Source of the DNA: AP-15 sp963700185
GTDB taxonomy: Bacteria > Pseudomonadota > Alphaproteobacteria > ATCC43930 > CGMCC-115725
Direction: 5' to 3'
Length of the DNA: 64,000 nucleotides
NCBI GenBank assembly: GCA_963700185.1
Contig: CAVOWP010000012.1
Location: 186,001 to 250,000, forward strand
The notes below the pieces were generated by a model, which did not search any database, was not told the origin of the DNA, and saw only the letters and a program-made list of their open reading frames with translations. The translations under genes were made by a program, and so were the position numbers. Shown here piece after piece: positions 26,915-36,279 of this stretch (positions are counted from its first letter, which is position 1; the number at the start of each line of letters is the position of its first letter).

Positions 26915-28855
26915 TTATGCCGAGCCGCGCTTCTTCTGATCGTCGACTTCCTCGAAATCGGCGTCGACAACCTTGTCATTACCGGCAGCCCCATGCGACG
27001 GCCCGCCTTGTGGCGCGCCACCGTCACCGGAGCCGGCCTGTTGTTCGGTCTGCTGGGCCCTGTAGAGCGCCTCCCCGAGCTTCATCGAGACCTGGGCCAG
27101 CGCCTCGGTCTTGGCCTTGATTTGCCCGGCGTCTTCGCTGCCGACGGTGTCCTTCAAGGCTTGCATCGCCTGCTGCACCGCGTCGCGATCGGCCTGCGGA
27201 ACCTTGTCGCCACTCTCGTTCAGCGTGCGTTCGGTCGTATGGATCAGCGCGTCGGCGTTGTTCTTTGCCTCGACCAGCTCGCGACGGCGCTTGTCTTCAT
27301 CGGCATGCGCCTCGGCATCCTTGACCATGCGGTCGATGTCGGTCTCGGAGAGACCGCCCGAGGCCTGGATGCGGATCTGCTGTTCCTTGCCGGTCGCCCT
27401 GTCCTTCGCCGAGACCTGCACGATGCCGTTGGCATCGATGTCGAACGTCACCTCGATCTGCGGCATGCCGCGCGGCGCCGACGGGATGCCGACCAGGTCG
27501 AATTGGCCGAGCAGCTTGTTGTCCGCCGCCATCTCACGCTCGCCCTGAAACACGCGGATCGTGACTGCGGTCTGGTTGTCCTCGGCGGTAGAGAAGGTCT
27601 GGCTCTTTTTCGTCGGTATCGTCGTGTTGCGGTCGATCAGCCGAGTGAAGACACCACCCAACGTCTCGATGCCGAGTGACAATGGGGTCACGTCGAGGAG
27701 CAGAACGTCCTTGACCTCCCCCTTCAGGACGCCGGCCTGGATCGCCGCGCCGATGGCCACCACCTCGTCCGGGTTGACGCTGCGATTGGGCTCCTTGCCG
27801 AAGAACTGCTTGACGGTCTCGATGACCTTGGGCATGCGCGTCATGCCGCCGACCAGAATGACGTCGTTGATCTCCGACGCCTTGAGCCCCGCATCCTTAA
27901 GGGCGTTGCGGCACGGCCCGATTGTCCGCTGGATCAGATCGTCGACCAACGCCTCCAGCTTCGCCCGGGTCAGCTTGATGTTGAGATGCTTTGGCCCGTG
28001 CTGATCGGCAGTGATGAAAGGCAAATTGACGTCCGTCTGCATCGACGACGACAATTCGATCTTGGCCTTCTCCGCGGCCTCCTTCAGTCGCTGGAGGGCT
28101 AACCGATCATTGCGCAGATCGATTCCCTGCTCCTTACGGAATTCATCGGCGAGATAATCGATGATGTTTTTGTCGAAATCTTCACCGCCGAGGAAAGTAT
28201 CGCCGTTGGTCGACTTTACCTCGAACACGCCGTCACCGATCTCCAGCACAGAGATGTCAAAGGTGCCGCCGCCGAGATCGTAAACCGCGATCGTGCCGGT
28301 GCCCTTCTTATCCATGCCGTAGGCGAGTGCCGCTGCGGTTGGCTCATTAATAATCCGCAACACCTCAAGCCCGGCTATTCTGCCGGCGTCTTTGGTCGCC
28401 TGGCGCTGGCTGTCGTTGAAATAGGCGGGAACGGTGATTACGGCTTCCGAGACGGTCTCGCCGAGGTAAGCCTCGGCCGTTTCCTTCATCTTCTGCAGAA
28501 TGAACGCGCTGATCTGCGAAGGTGCGTATTTCTTGCCGCGGCTCTCGACCCAAGCGTCGCCATTGTCGCCGGGAATGATCTTGTACGGGACAAGATCCAT
28601 GTCCTTCTTCACCATCGGATCGGTGAAGCGGCGGCCGATCAGGCGCTTGATCGCAAAGAATGTGTTCTCGGGATTGGTCACCGCCTGGCGTTTCGCCGAT
28701 TGGCCGACCAGGCGCTCGCCCGATTCGGTGAATGCAACCATCGAGGGCGTGGTGCGCATACCCTCGCTATTCTCGATCACCTTGGCACTCTTGCCTTCCA
28801 TCACGGCAACGCAGGAGTTCGTCGTGCCGAGATCGATACCGATGACCTTGCTCAT
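26915..28855 (-). CDS. dnaK: DnaK (Hsp70) chaperone
   Basis: A 646-residue Hsp70. The ATPase domain opens MSKVIGIDLGTTNSCVAVME and contains PAYFNDSQRQATKDAGRIAG and IAVYDLGGGTFDISVLEIGD; the linker/substrate domain contains DVLLLDVTPLSLGIETLGGV. The C-terminal lid ends in a Gly/Pro-rich disordered tail and an acidic motif near DADFEEVDDQKKRGSA. The ATG at 28855 sits 5 nt after a GAGG ribosome-binding site; a GTG two codons upstream is less likely. Acts with the adjacent grpE and dnaJ products. Confidence 0.97.
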   Translation of the reverse strand: MSKVIGIDLGTTNSCVAVMEGKSAKVIENSEGMRTTPSMVAFTESGERLVGQSAKRQAVTNPENTFFAIKRLIGRRFTDPMVKKDMDLVPYKIIPGDNGDAWVESRGKKYAPSQISAFILQKMKETAEAYLGETVSEAVITVPAYFNDSQRQATKDAGRIAGLEVLRIINEPTAAALAYGMDKKGTGTIAVYDLGGGTFDISVLEIGDGVFEVKSTNGDTFLGGEDFDKNIIDYLADEFRKEQGIDLRNDRLALQRLKEAAEKAKIELSSSMQTDVNLPFITADQHGPKHLNIKLTRAKLEALVDDLIQRTIGPCRNALKDAGLKASEINDVILVGGMTRMPKVIETVKQFFGKEPNRSVNPDEVVAIGAAIQAGVLKGEVKDVLLLDVTPLSLGIETLGGVFTRLIDRNTTIPTKKSQTFSTAEDNQTAVTIRVFQGEREMAADNKLLGQFDLVGIPSAPRGMPQIEVTFDIDANGIVQVSAKDRATGKEQQIRIQASGGLSETDIDRMVKDAEAHADEDKRRRELVEAKNNADALIHTTERTLNESGDKVPQADRDAVQQAMQALKDTVGSEDAGQIKAKTEALAQVSMKLGEALYRAQQTEQQAGSGDGGAPQGGPSHGAAGNDKVVDADFEEVDDQKKRGSA

Positions 28856-28953
28856 ATACACCTCGTTCTAAAGCAGGACCGGGCGGCCCGGGGAAGCACC
28901 GTCCCGATCCCCCGGGAAGTGATCACAGCCGTCCCCTCACTGTGGCTGGGGTC

Positions 28954-28982
28954 TATATATGTGTCGGGTCGTGCCGCTACAA
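28954..28982 (-). promoter_or_regulatory. Candidate promoter for dnaK
   Basis: On the minus strand TTGTAG (28982-28977) is separated by exactly 17 bp from TATATA (28959-28954), about 100 bp before the dnaK start. The boxes match the vegetative consensus at three and four positions. No clear sigma-32 element and no CIRCE inverted repeat were found here or before hrcA. Confidence 0.35.
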
Positions 28983-29022
28983 CACGGTGGCTGTGGCCTT
29001 CGAGGCCAAAAATCCACCGGGT

Positions 29023-29631
29023 TCAAGCGGGTTCCGACGGCTTCGGGCCGCCCTTGGCGACACCGACCATTGCCGGCCGCAATAGGCGGTCATGCAGCAC
29101 GTAGCCGGGCTGCAATACCTCGACGACCGAGCCGCCCGGTTGGTCCGGCCGCTCGGCCTCAAAAATCGCCTGGTGGAAATTGTGGTCGAAAGCCTCGCCC
29201 TTCGGATCGAGGCGCTTGATTCCGTGGCGCTCGAAGACGCCCAACAGTTCGCGCTCCGTCGCCGCAACCCCGGCAAGGAGACTGCGCGTACGTTCGTCCT
29301 TCGCCTCCGATTCCGGCAGACTCTCCAGCGCCCTGCGCAGGTTGTCCGCCGCCGAGAGCAAGTCCTTGGCAAAACCGGTGATCGCATATTTCGATGCATC
29401 CTCGCGCTCCCGCTGCGCGCGGCGGCGCACATTCTCGGTCTCGGCGAGCGCCCGCAGCAACCGATCCTTATACTCGCCCAGTTCAGCCTCGAGTTCGGTG
29501 ACTTGAGTCTCTGGGGAAGACTTCTCGGCTTCCGACTCGATTGGCGCCCCGGCGAGGCCGTCGATATTGTTATTGGCGGCCTCGTCCGCAGCGGGAAACT
29601 TCTCCTGCTCCTTGGTCGTCGTATCGTCCAT
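29023..29631 (-). CDS. grpE: GrpE nucleotide exchange factor
   Basis: A 202-residue dimeric exchange factor for DnaK. An acidic disordered N-terminus is followed by the long coiled-coil helix (ELEAELGEYKDRLLRALAET) and the conserved ENVRRRAQREREDASKYAIT. The C-terminal beta-wing carries GVFERHGIKRLDPKGEAFDH and VVEVLQPGYVLHDRLLRPAM, the GrpE signature. The start MDDTTTKEQEK at 29631 lies 8 bp after the corrected hrcA stop. The sequence as given reads hrcA and grpE as one open frame because of an indel in hrcA. Confidence 0.94.
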   Translation of the reverse strand: MDDTTTKEQEKFPAADEAANNNIDGLAGAPIESEAEKSSPETQVTELEAELGEYKDRLLRALAETENVRRRAQREREDASKYAITGFAKDLLSAADNLRRALESLPESEAKDERTRSLLAGVAATERELLGVFERHGIKRLDPKGEAFDHNFHQAIFEAERPDQPGGSVVEVLQPGYVLHDRLLRPAMVGVAKGGPKPSEPA

Positions 29632-29639
29632 GGTTTGTC

Positions 29640-30699
29640 CTATCCGATGAGTTGCCCGATCATCTTGGCGGTGTAGTCCACCATCGGGATGATGCGGGCA
29701 TAATTGATCCGAGTTCGGGCCGATGACGCCGATCGCTCCGACGATCTGCTCGCGGCTGTTCTGGTAGGGGGCGATTACCATCGAGCAGCCGGCCACCCCG
29801 AAAAGGCGGTTTTCAGCGCCGATGAATATTTGGACGCCCTCGCCCTGTTTGCTGGCGTCGAGCAGACGCAGCATGGTCTCCCGGGTTTCGAGCATCTCGA
29901 AAAGAGTGCGCAGCCTTTCAAGATCGGCGAGCGCGGTGACGTCTTCGAGCAGATTGGCCTGACCGCGCACGATCAGCGCGCTGCCTTCGTCGCCGCCGGC
30001 CCAGTTGGCAAGCCCTGCCGCGACGAGCTTCGACGTCAGCTCGTCGAGCTGGATCTTATTGGACGCGATTTCCTGCTCGATTTCCGTCTTTGCCTCTTCA
30101 ACCGTCCGGCCGATCAGCCTCGCGTTGAGATAGTTGCCCGCCGAGATCAGCGCCGCTGGAGGCAGGCCGGCCGGAACCTCGATAACCCGGTTCTCGACGA
30201 GCCCATCCTCGGTTACCAGCACCACGAGGGCGCGGCCAGGACCGAGACTTACGAATTCAATGTGTTTCAAGGGACGGTCCTGGTTGGGTACCACGACGAT
30301 GCCAGCGCAATGGGACAGGCCAGAGAGCGCGGTCGTTGCTTCCTCGAGCGCTTGCGGCAAGCTCTTCCCGCGAGCAACGCACAGGCTCTCGATGCTGCGC
30401 CGTTCGTCTTCGGCCAGCCCGCCGATCTCCAGCAAACCGTGGACAAAGAGGCGCAGCCCGAGTTCGGTCGGCAGCCGCCCAGCCGAAGTATGTGGCGCGT
30501 AGAGCAGCCCCGCTTCCTCCAGATCCGCCATGACATTACGGATCGTCGCGGGCGACAAGTTCTGCCCCAGGCGTCGTGACAGGGTGCGCGAGCCGATCGG
30601 CTCGCCGGTCGCGACATAGCCATCGACAATTAGGCGAAAGATCTCGCGGCTGCGTTCGTTGAGCTCGTTTATCGGGGAAGGTACGAGGGGTCGGGGCAT
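29640..30699 (-). CDS. hrcA: HrcA heat-shock repressor (frameshift near 29712)
   Basis: Repressor that binds CIRCE operators. The N-terminal winged helix is RSREIFRLIVDGYVATGEPI with GSRTLSRRLGQNLSPATIRN, followed by MADLEEAGLLYAPHTSAGRL and a GAF-like middle domain. The end should read RINYARIIPMVDYTAKMIGQ and LIG, which is present in another frame, so one extra base near 29712 (IGPN / RINYAR) breaks the gene; the true stop is at 29640-29642. About 352 residues after correction. No CIRCE element is visible upstream, so its targets are probably elsewhere, for example groESL. Confidence 0.92.
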
Positions 30700-30930
30700 G
30701 CGGAACCACGTCTGATGATCCGTCTCACGGTCTCGCCCGTAGCTGTGGTCGATCCACGATTGACAGACTGTGGATGTGGTCACCCGGTGTTCGTCAGCCA
30801 AGCGGGACCGACCGGAGTACCGGCAAGTCGACCACCCGGCGATCGAACCCAGCGACCGCGAATTTAGGAATGCCTGTTGGGGGCGTCAACTCGCAGGAAC
30901 AAACGGGTGTTGCAGTATAGCGGTCCGGGT

Positions 30931-31398
30931 TCACAACGTCTTCTTGAATGCAGCGTCGTATGATTGGCCGCTCGGGGTCGTCATCCGTCCGATCAGATCG
31001 GCGATTCCGGGCCGGAAAGCGAACTGCGTGCCGTCGGAATTCTGAAATCTGAGCTCGCCGTCGCGGATAATTCCGGTGCCGTGCAATGTTCCGCCGGCGG
31101 CCCGTGCGCTCGATCCGAGCGGTCCATAGGCGTAGACGATCGAAGCGGTGCCGTCCGGATCGATATTCTCAACAATCAGCGCCGCGCAGGTATTGGCATC
31201 CCAGGCCGCATCGCTCCAGGCCCCGAGAAAGCTCCGGTATGGCACCGGGACCGCCGCAGGCTCGGCAATCCGGTAGGTGACGCTCTGGTCACAAAAAACC
31301 CGGCCTGGTTGCGGCTCGCCGGTGATCGGCGGCGCTTGAGTCCAGGCCGCGGCGACCGAGAGGATGAGGCAGGCGAGCGCGAGAACAGGACGCATCAT
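30931..31398 (-). CDS. Small secreted protein, calycin-like
   Basis: About 155 residues with a signal peptide (MMRPVLALACLILSVAAAWTQ). The mature part contains YRSFLGAWSDAAWDANTCAA and LIVENIDPDGTASIVYAYGP, a pattern seen in small secreted beta-barrel domains of alphaproteobacteria that are lipocalin-like; the end is TPSGQSYDAAFKKTL. The start at 31398 (or 31395) is chosen because it begins the signal peptide, although the frame is open for 35 more codons. Function unknown. The 30700-30930 gap to hrcA shows no recognisable site. Confidence 0.6.
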   Translation of the reverse strand: MMRPVLALACLILSVAAAWTQAPPITGEPQPGRVFCDQSVTYRIAEPAAVPVPYRSFLGAWSDAAWDANTCAALIVENIDPDGTASIVYAYGPLGSSARAAGGTLHGTGIIRDGELRFQNSDGTQFAFRPGIADLIGRMTTPSGQSYDAAFKKTL

Positions 31399-31695
31399 GG
31401 GGGGCTCGGACGGCGTATGGTGTGGCCTTAGGCTATACGACAAAGCGCGCTCGGCCCTGTTACTGCAGAGAAAGAACAGGTGAGGCCCGCCCTTCTCCGG
31501 CAAATCGCTCGTCTGCTTCCTGAGTCGCTCATGCTAGGCAAATAGCATCGCATTATGGCTATTTTCCGGTACAAACTGGAGGTCGGCTCACAGGCAACTC
31601 CCTTAGGGACGACGCCGTTCGCGAGGACCTCGACTTCCAAATTTGGCTCTTGCAGATCAAGACCTGTTTAGACCCCGCAAATCCCCCACGACTCC

Positions 31696-31974
31696 CTACT
31701 TCTTTCGCAGGCGCCTCGCGTTAGCGATCGCGCGAGAACGCCAAGGCACCAGAAGTGAGGTCATCGTTGCTCTGCCGCTGCCGGAGACGAGCCGTGCCGT
31801 AGATCTCGCAGCCGCCTCGGCTTTCTCGTTGACCATTCGACGGTATTCAGCCGGCGAGCATTGGTTTTGCATAATCAGAAGGGAGCGGCGCGTAATCGTC
31901 TCCCAAGACGCCAGCATCAGATCGCTCATCATTACTGCGAGCGGAAATCCTCGGCGGCGCTTTCGAATCTTCAT
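31696..31974 (-). CDS. Small conserved alphaproteobacterial protein
   Basis: 92 residues, helical. The core MMSDLMLASWETITRRSLLI followed by CSPAEYRRMVNEKAEAAARS and a basic C-terminus (SRAIANARRLRKK) matches a small family I know from rhizobia and Bradyrhizobium, of unknown function and sometimes described as phasin-like. This strand is preferred over an overlapping plus-strand frame of similar length because of that pattern. The translation start could be at an internal ATG near 31932. The flanks at 31504-31695 and 31975-32147 hold nothing recognised. Confidence 0.55.
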   Translation of the reverse strand: MKIRKRRRGFPLAVMMSDLMLASWETITRRSLLIMQNQCSPAEYRRMVNEKAEAAARSTARLVSGSGRATMTSLLVPWRSRAIANARRLRKK

Positions 31975-32147
31975 GACCGACGCTTTCTGGTAATCACCGC
32001 GGTAAAACGCTTTGCGAATCGTCGCAGTTCATTTCATTGCGTTGGAATTTTGGTGTGAGGAGGTAGGCGCGGCCGATCGCCGGTCGAGCCCGAGTTCTAT
32101 CGATCAAGCCGCGGGCACCACCAGCCGATCGCTCGTGACGCGATGAC

Positions 32148-33527
32148 TTACGGGTTTGATTTGGCATAGCCCAGAGCGTTATCCGCCTTCGCGAGCGCCG
32201 CTGGGGTGACAGCTTGCCGAGGCACGGGCAAGCGCCGCGATCCAGCGCCCGCGAAAGCGTCGGCCGGGGCTATTTCTTTGGCAAGCAGTCGCCGTGCAGC
32301 CTCGAAAATAAAGATGATGCACCAATACTCGTCCAAGTAAGCCTGAGACGCAAAGGCACCTGCAGTCGCATAGCCCACGAGTACCGCTTGCCCCATCCTT
32401 CCCAACAGATTTGCCCAGAGGAGATCGGGCCTGTTGCGCGAATGACGCGTCAACCACGCGCAGTTCACCCACGAGTAAGCAAAAATCATCAAGAACAAGA
32501 AAAGGCCTACCCAGCCATGCTCAGAGAGCGCGTCGAAGTAGATACTGTGCGCCGCGCGGGGTTTTGTCAGCCTCTCCAAGTCGGTGCCACGCAGCATGTT
32601 GTTTGTGACATTTGGCCAGAATGTCACCCTGAAGCCGCCCCCGGTGATCGGATGAAGCTCGGCAATCCGAAGTGAAACCTGCCAGAGATGGAGCCGGCCC
32701 ATTGCCGAGCCATCTTCCTGATAGGTCTCTATCGTCCCCATCCGCTTAAACCACTGTTCGGGTGCGACGCTATAGATGGAAACTGCGAGCGCAGCAATCA
32801 GTAGCGCCGTCGTAAACTTTGCACGCGATCTGAGCCAGAAAACCGCTCCCATCGCGCATACCCCGACCAATGCGCCTCGGGAATAGGTAAAGAACACCGC
32901 CAGAGTGACCAGAAACCCCATCAACATCAACCCGCGGCGAACATGCCGATTAGTGGCGAGATGCCACTGATAAAACAGTAACGGTAACATTACTACGAGT
33001 CCGAGGCCGAAATCGTTGTTGTCCGCGAGCATGCCGCCGTCGGGCCCGTGAATTTCGCCGCCGCCATGTAGGATGACCGAGAGCGCGCCCTTTACTCCCC
33101 AAAGCCCGATAGTCAGTACAATGGCCCAGATCAGCTGGTTTAGCCGCTCGCGCGTCGTCGTCAGGGCGTAGCCGACGAGGCACATAAACAAAATCTTCTG
33201 GACGGTGATCCATTTGTTCCAGACGTCCTCACCCGGAGCCAATGCGAACCATGACGTAAACGTAATCCATATGGAAAACAGCAGCGTCAGGATGACCAGG
33301 GGGGTGATTGGCAGCCGTTTCTGGTCTGCTCGAGAGAAGCACCAGGAAAGGCAGGTAAGGACGGCAATGACGTAGGCGTAATTGAGACCGGCAAACGGTC
33401 CGCCCCAAATCAGGGTGTGAAAATTCCCGAGAGAAAAAACGTACCAGGCCAACACGCCATTGAAGGGCGACACGAAAATGAACGGCAAGCACGCGACGAA
33501 ACCCATAAAAAATGCGATGCCGCGCAT
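32148..33527 (-). CDS. Polytopic O-antigen ligase / O-glycosylation-ligase-like protein (exosortase A-associated type)
   Basis: A 459-residue membrane protein with about a dozen hydrophobic segments, beginning MRGIAFFMGFVACLPFIFVS. The Wzy_C/WaaL-type region includes the periplasmic loop AELHPITGGGFRVTFWPNV and AHSIYFDALSEHGWVGLFLF, with the His and Arg conserved in O-antigen ligases. Overall it fits the TIGR03097-like ligases found with exosortase A and PEP-CTERM proteins, but no exosortase lies in this window. Its ATG directly follows the stop of the deacetylase gene, so it is the last gene of the polysaccharide operon. Confidence 0.78.
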   Translation of the reverse strand: MRGIAFFMGFVACLPFIFVSPFNGVLAWYVFSLGNFHTLIWGGPFAGLNYAYVIAVLTCLSWCFSRADQKRLPITPLVILTLLFSIWITFTSWFALAPGEDVWNKWITVQKILFMCLVGYALTTTRERLNQLIWAIVLTIGLWGVKGALSVILHGGGEIHGPDGGMLADNNDFGLGLVVMLPLLFYQWHLATNRHVRRGLMLMGFLVTLAVFFTYSRGALVGVCAMGAVFWLRSRAKFTTALLIAALAVSIYSVAPEQWFKRMGTIETYQEDGSAMGRLHLWQVSLRIAELHPITGGGFRVTFWPNVTNNMLRGTDLERLTKPRAAHSIYFDALSEHGWVGLFLFLMIFAYSWVNCAWLTRHSRNRPDLLWANLLGRMGQAVLVGYATAGAFASQAYLDEYWCIIFIFEAARRLLAKEIAPADAFAGAGSRRLPVPRQAVTPAALAKADNALGYAKSNP

Positions 33528-34697
33528 CTAATGCCGACCTTCGTTGCGGGCCGAGGGCGGCCGTCCTTCTTCGTTTCGGTAAGTGCATTTTCCAGCTATC
33601 ACGCGTGGCCCGGCACGCAATCGGCGCCGCAACAAGCGCACGACCTCCATAAAGCCGGTCATCTCGGCGGCGAATTCGATCTCCGACACAGGCTCGCCAT
33701 CGACCAAGCGACGCAGCGCGAAGCGGGAGGTGTGGCGGTAGTTCAATCCGGGTTCGATCGTCGTGGCACTCTTCACCCCCAATTCCGCCAGCCATTCTGC
33801 CTGGTGAAGACCATACACGCCGCTCGGATAGCAAAAATGCTCCAGCGGGTACGAGACGGCGCGCTGGAGAAATCGGCGGTTCTCGGCAATTTCGGATTCC
33901 ACCATCGCCTTGTCGTAAAGTGGCCATTGATGCCGGTGCGAATGGAGCTGGATGTCCACGCCGGCAGCGGCGAGGTCGCGAAGCTGCTGTTCATCCATGA
34001 CCTCGAACAGGTGCTGCTTTTCAATCTCATAAAAAGAGACGTCGAGGGCCGCCGCCAACTCCTTCAAGAATTCGAGGCGATCGCCCGGCGGCAACGCCCC
34101 GCCGAAATTCTGCGCCGCTTCTTCGGCCTTTGCCGCCTCGCACTCCAGATCGAAGCTTCCGAGCCCGCGCGGCAAATCGACCGGCCGCGGGGTGGCTCGC
34201 CAGAACAAGTAAGAAACTGTTACGGTATAGACCGGCATCCGGTTCTCGACGTAATACGTCGTTACGTAGACCGTAACTGGAATTTCCAGTTCCCGAATGA
34301 TCGGCAAACCGACCGTATGAACTCCGCGCCAGCCATCGTCCATGGTTATGACCGTCGAGCACGGCGGAAGCTGGCCCGCAGACAGCGCGTTGAGTGCATC
34401 TCGCAAAGGCAAAATCGGATAGCGTTCCCGCCTTAGATATTCCATTCGCTTGCGAAAAAAATCGTCTCTGATAAAAAGCGTACTTCTGTACTTGTACTCC
34501 TCGCCAACGGCAAAGCCGTGGTAGCATATGATACGCAACCCGTGCCGGGTGACGTAGCGTGCGAGCCGGAAAAACCCTAAAAACCTCATCAAGTATAGAG
34601 CGAACCTGATGAGAGAACGCGGAATTGGCGCCGCGATTGCGAAAAGTCCAATGCATATTGCGAGCGGCAGCCCGGCCAACGCGGCACCGTGCTTCAT
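33528..34697 (-). CDS. Polysaccharide deacetylase family protein
   Basis: A 389-residue NodB-homology enzyme, expected to remove N- or O-acetyl groups from a surface glycan. Residues about 1-40 form one or two hydrophobic segments anchoring it in the inner membrane. The NodB motifs are visible: TMDDGWRG (motif 1, catalytic base and metal Asp), HSHRHQWP (motif 2, metal His-x3-His) and HFCYPSGVYG (motif 3). It ends immediately before the ligase start, so the two are cotranscribed and probably coupled. Confidence 0.85.
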   Translation of the reverse strand: MKHGAALAGLPLAICIGLFAIAAPIPRSLIRFALYLMRFLGFFRLARYVTRHGLRIICYHGFAVGEEYKYRSTLFIRDDFFRKRMEYLRRERYPILPLRDALNALSAGQLPPCSTVITMDDGWRGVHTVGLPIIRELEIPVTVYVTTYYVENRMPVYTVTVSYLFWRATPRPVDLPRGLGSFDLECEAAKAEEAAQNFGGALPPGDRLEFLKELAAALDVSFYEIEKQHLFEVMDEQQLRDLAAAGVDIQLHSHRHQWPLYDKAMVESEIAENRRFLQRAVSYPLEHFCYPSGVYGLHQAEWLAELGVKSATTIEPGLNYRHTSRFALRRLVDGEPVSEIEFAAEMTGFMEVVRLLRRRLRAGPRVIAGKCTYRNEEGRPPSARNEGRH

Positions 34698-34904
34698 GCG
34701 CGCGCCGGGTATTGGCTCATGATGCTACATCCGCCTGGGTCCAAATACACGCCGGCTCGCATCATTCGCATGTCGGAGGTCACGAGATACACTATTCTGA
34801 TCCGGCATCAAAGGTGATCCGAGGGCAGTTAAGCATTGGTGTATTACGATGGGGACAGAACACGGCTTCCCGCTTTGTAGCCTGGCGGGCCAAACTAAAT
34901 GTGG

Positions 34905-36251
34905 CTAATTGATAGCCCTGGCCTCGCCGAGCGGCAGTCGACGAGACGTACTGACCTGTCTTTCGAGAATTTCCGCGAAAAGGCGTTCCAGCTTGGCGTA
35001 TTGATCGTCGCGGCTGAGACCCAGGCTGACCGACGGGTCGAGCCTGTCAAGGCGGCCAGCGCGCTTGTCATCGAACCATCTTTGTAACTGATCGCGAATT
35101 TGGACCGGGCTGTTGGAAACCAACCCGGCCCTCCGCTCGGTGACGAGCCGAGCTGCGATACCGTGCTCGTAGCCGATGAACAGAATCGGCCGGCGCGCGT
35201 ACAAATATTCGAATAGCTTGGCGGGCAGGTTGCCCTCGTCCCGCTGGTCACTCGATTGCAGCAACAACAGCAAATCGGCCTCCATCTGCAGCGCGAGCGC
35301 CCGTCGATAAGGAACACGCGGCTTGACGGCCACCACGTTCTCAACTCGATGTGCTGCTGCCGCATCGAGGACAGCATCGCCTGCGTCGCTGAAGAACTCG
35401 ACGTTTATGCGAGCGCGCAGCTGATCGGGCAGCAAAGCGATGGCAGAGAATAGCGCAGAGGGGTCGCGAAAGCCGCGGTAGATCGAGCCCATGTACCGGA
35501 TGGTAAGAATTTCCCCGGGGTCCGCCCGTTGTGCGAGGGCCGGGAAATCTTCCTCCGCGTAGCCGTTATATACCACTGTGACATCTTTTCCGTGGCGGCG
35601 ACGTAGCTGTTCCGCCCAAATCGGCGAGACGGTCACCAATCCCGCGGCGCGCCCCAAAATCCGCGGTTCTAGGATCGCATCGATCCGCTTGCGCCAACCG
35701 GGTTCGCTGTAATACGGATTATCGACCCACAGATCGCGAAAATCGGCCACCCAGGGAAGCTTGTGGGTGCGGGCGAGCCGGTTGGCGACCATCAGCCCGG
35801 TGTTTGGTGGCGCACTGGCGAAAATGATCTCGGGCTTCCATTCGCTGATCAATTGCCGGCCTGCGGCAATGGCCGTCCTGACCCAATCGGCGCGCATGTC
35901 GGGAATGTGGATCAGCCCGAGATAGTGACGGCGAAAGGTTTGCCGAAGTGACCTCGGCGGAGCGCCAACTCGCGGGGGCGCGTCCTCAGGGCGACCTTCG
36001 GCCGGGAGGGCGGTGCGGGCGCGCAGCAACCGGACCACCCATTCGATCCAGTGCCGGCGCTCATGATACTCGGTATAAATTACCCGTTCCCGCGAGATCT
36101 CGAGCGGCAGGCTCCGGTCTTCGACGAGGTCGGTCGTCAGGACACGCACGTCATGCCCACGACGATCGAGATAGCGCGCGAGCTTGCCTACGCGTACCGC
36201 GCCGATGACATTCGAAGGCGGGAACGCAAAGCTGACGATCAAAATCTTCAT
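34905..36251 (-). CDS. Glycosyltransferase family 4
   Basis: A 448-residue GT-B fold transferase. The acceptor-side N-terminus is MKILIVSFAFPPSNVIGAVR; the second half holds VVYNGYAEEDFPALAQRAD and the nucleotide-sugar binding region ending EGNLPAKLFEYLYARRPILF, with the E-x7-E pattern typical of retaining GT4 enzymes. The ATG at 36251 starts a canonical N-terminus although the frame is open further upstream. Donor and acceptor sugar cannot be told. 207 bp separate it from the deacetylase. Confidence 0.87.
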   Translation of the reverse strand: MKILIVSFAFPPSNVIGAVRVGKLARYLDRRGHDVRVLTTDLVEDRSLPLEISRERVIYTEYHERRHWIEWVVRLLRARTALPAEGRPEDAPPRVGAPPRSLRQTFRRHYLGLIHIPDMRADWVRTAIAAGRQLISEWKPEIIFASAPPNTGLMVANRLARTHKLPWVADFRDLWVDNPYYSEPGWRKRIDAILEPRILGRAAGLVTVSPIWAEQLRRRHGKDVTVVYNGYAEEDFPALAQRADPGEILTIRYMGSIYRGFRDPSALFSAIALLPDQLRARINVEFFSDAGDAVLDAAAAHRVENVVAVKPRVPYRRALALQMEADLLLLLQSSDQRDEGNLPAKLFEYLYARRPILFIGYEHGIAARLVTERRAGLVSNSPVQIRDQLQRWFDDKRAGRLDRLDPSVSLGLSRDDQYAKLERLFAEILERQVSTSRRLPLGEARAIN

Positions 36252-36279
36252 TTGGCGCGGCGGCCCAGCCCGATCTCGG

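Noticed and set aside
29000..29014. TGGCCT-TCG-AGGCCA hairpin after grpE
   Set aside because: The T-run precedes rather than follows the stem on the coding strand, so it is not a grpE terminator.
30700..30930. Search for a CIRCE element upstream of hrcA
   Set aside because: No TTAGCACTC-N9-GAGTGCTAA-like inverted repeat was found; the GAGTGC/GCACTC pair at 43796 has the opposite arrangement.
31643..31993. 116-codon plus-strand frame
   Set aside because: The overlapping minus-strand 92-residue frame has the pattern of a known small alphaproteobacterial family, so the plus frame is taken as its shadow.
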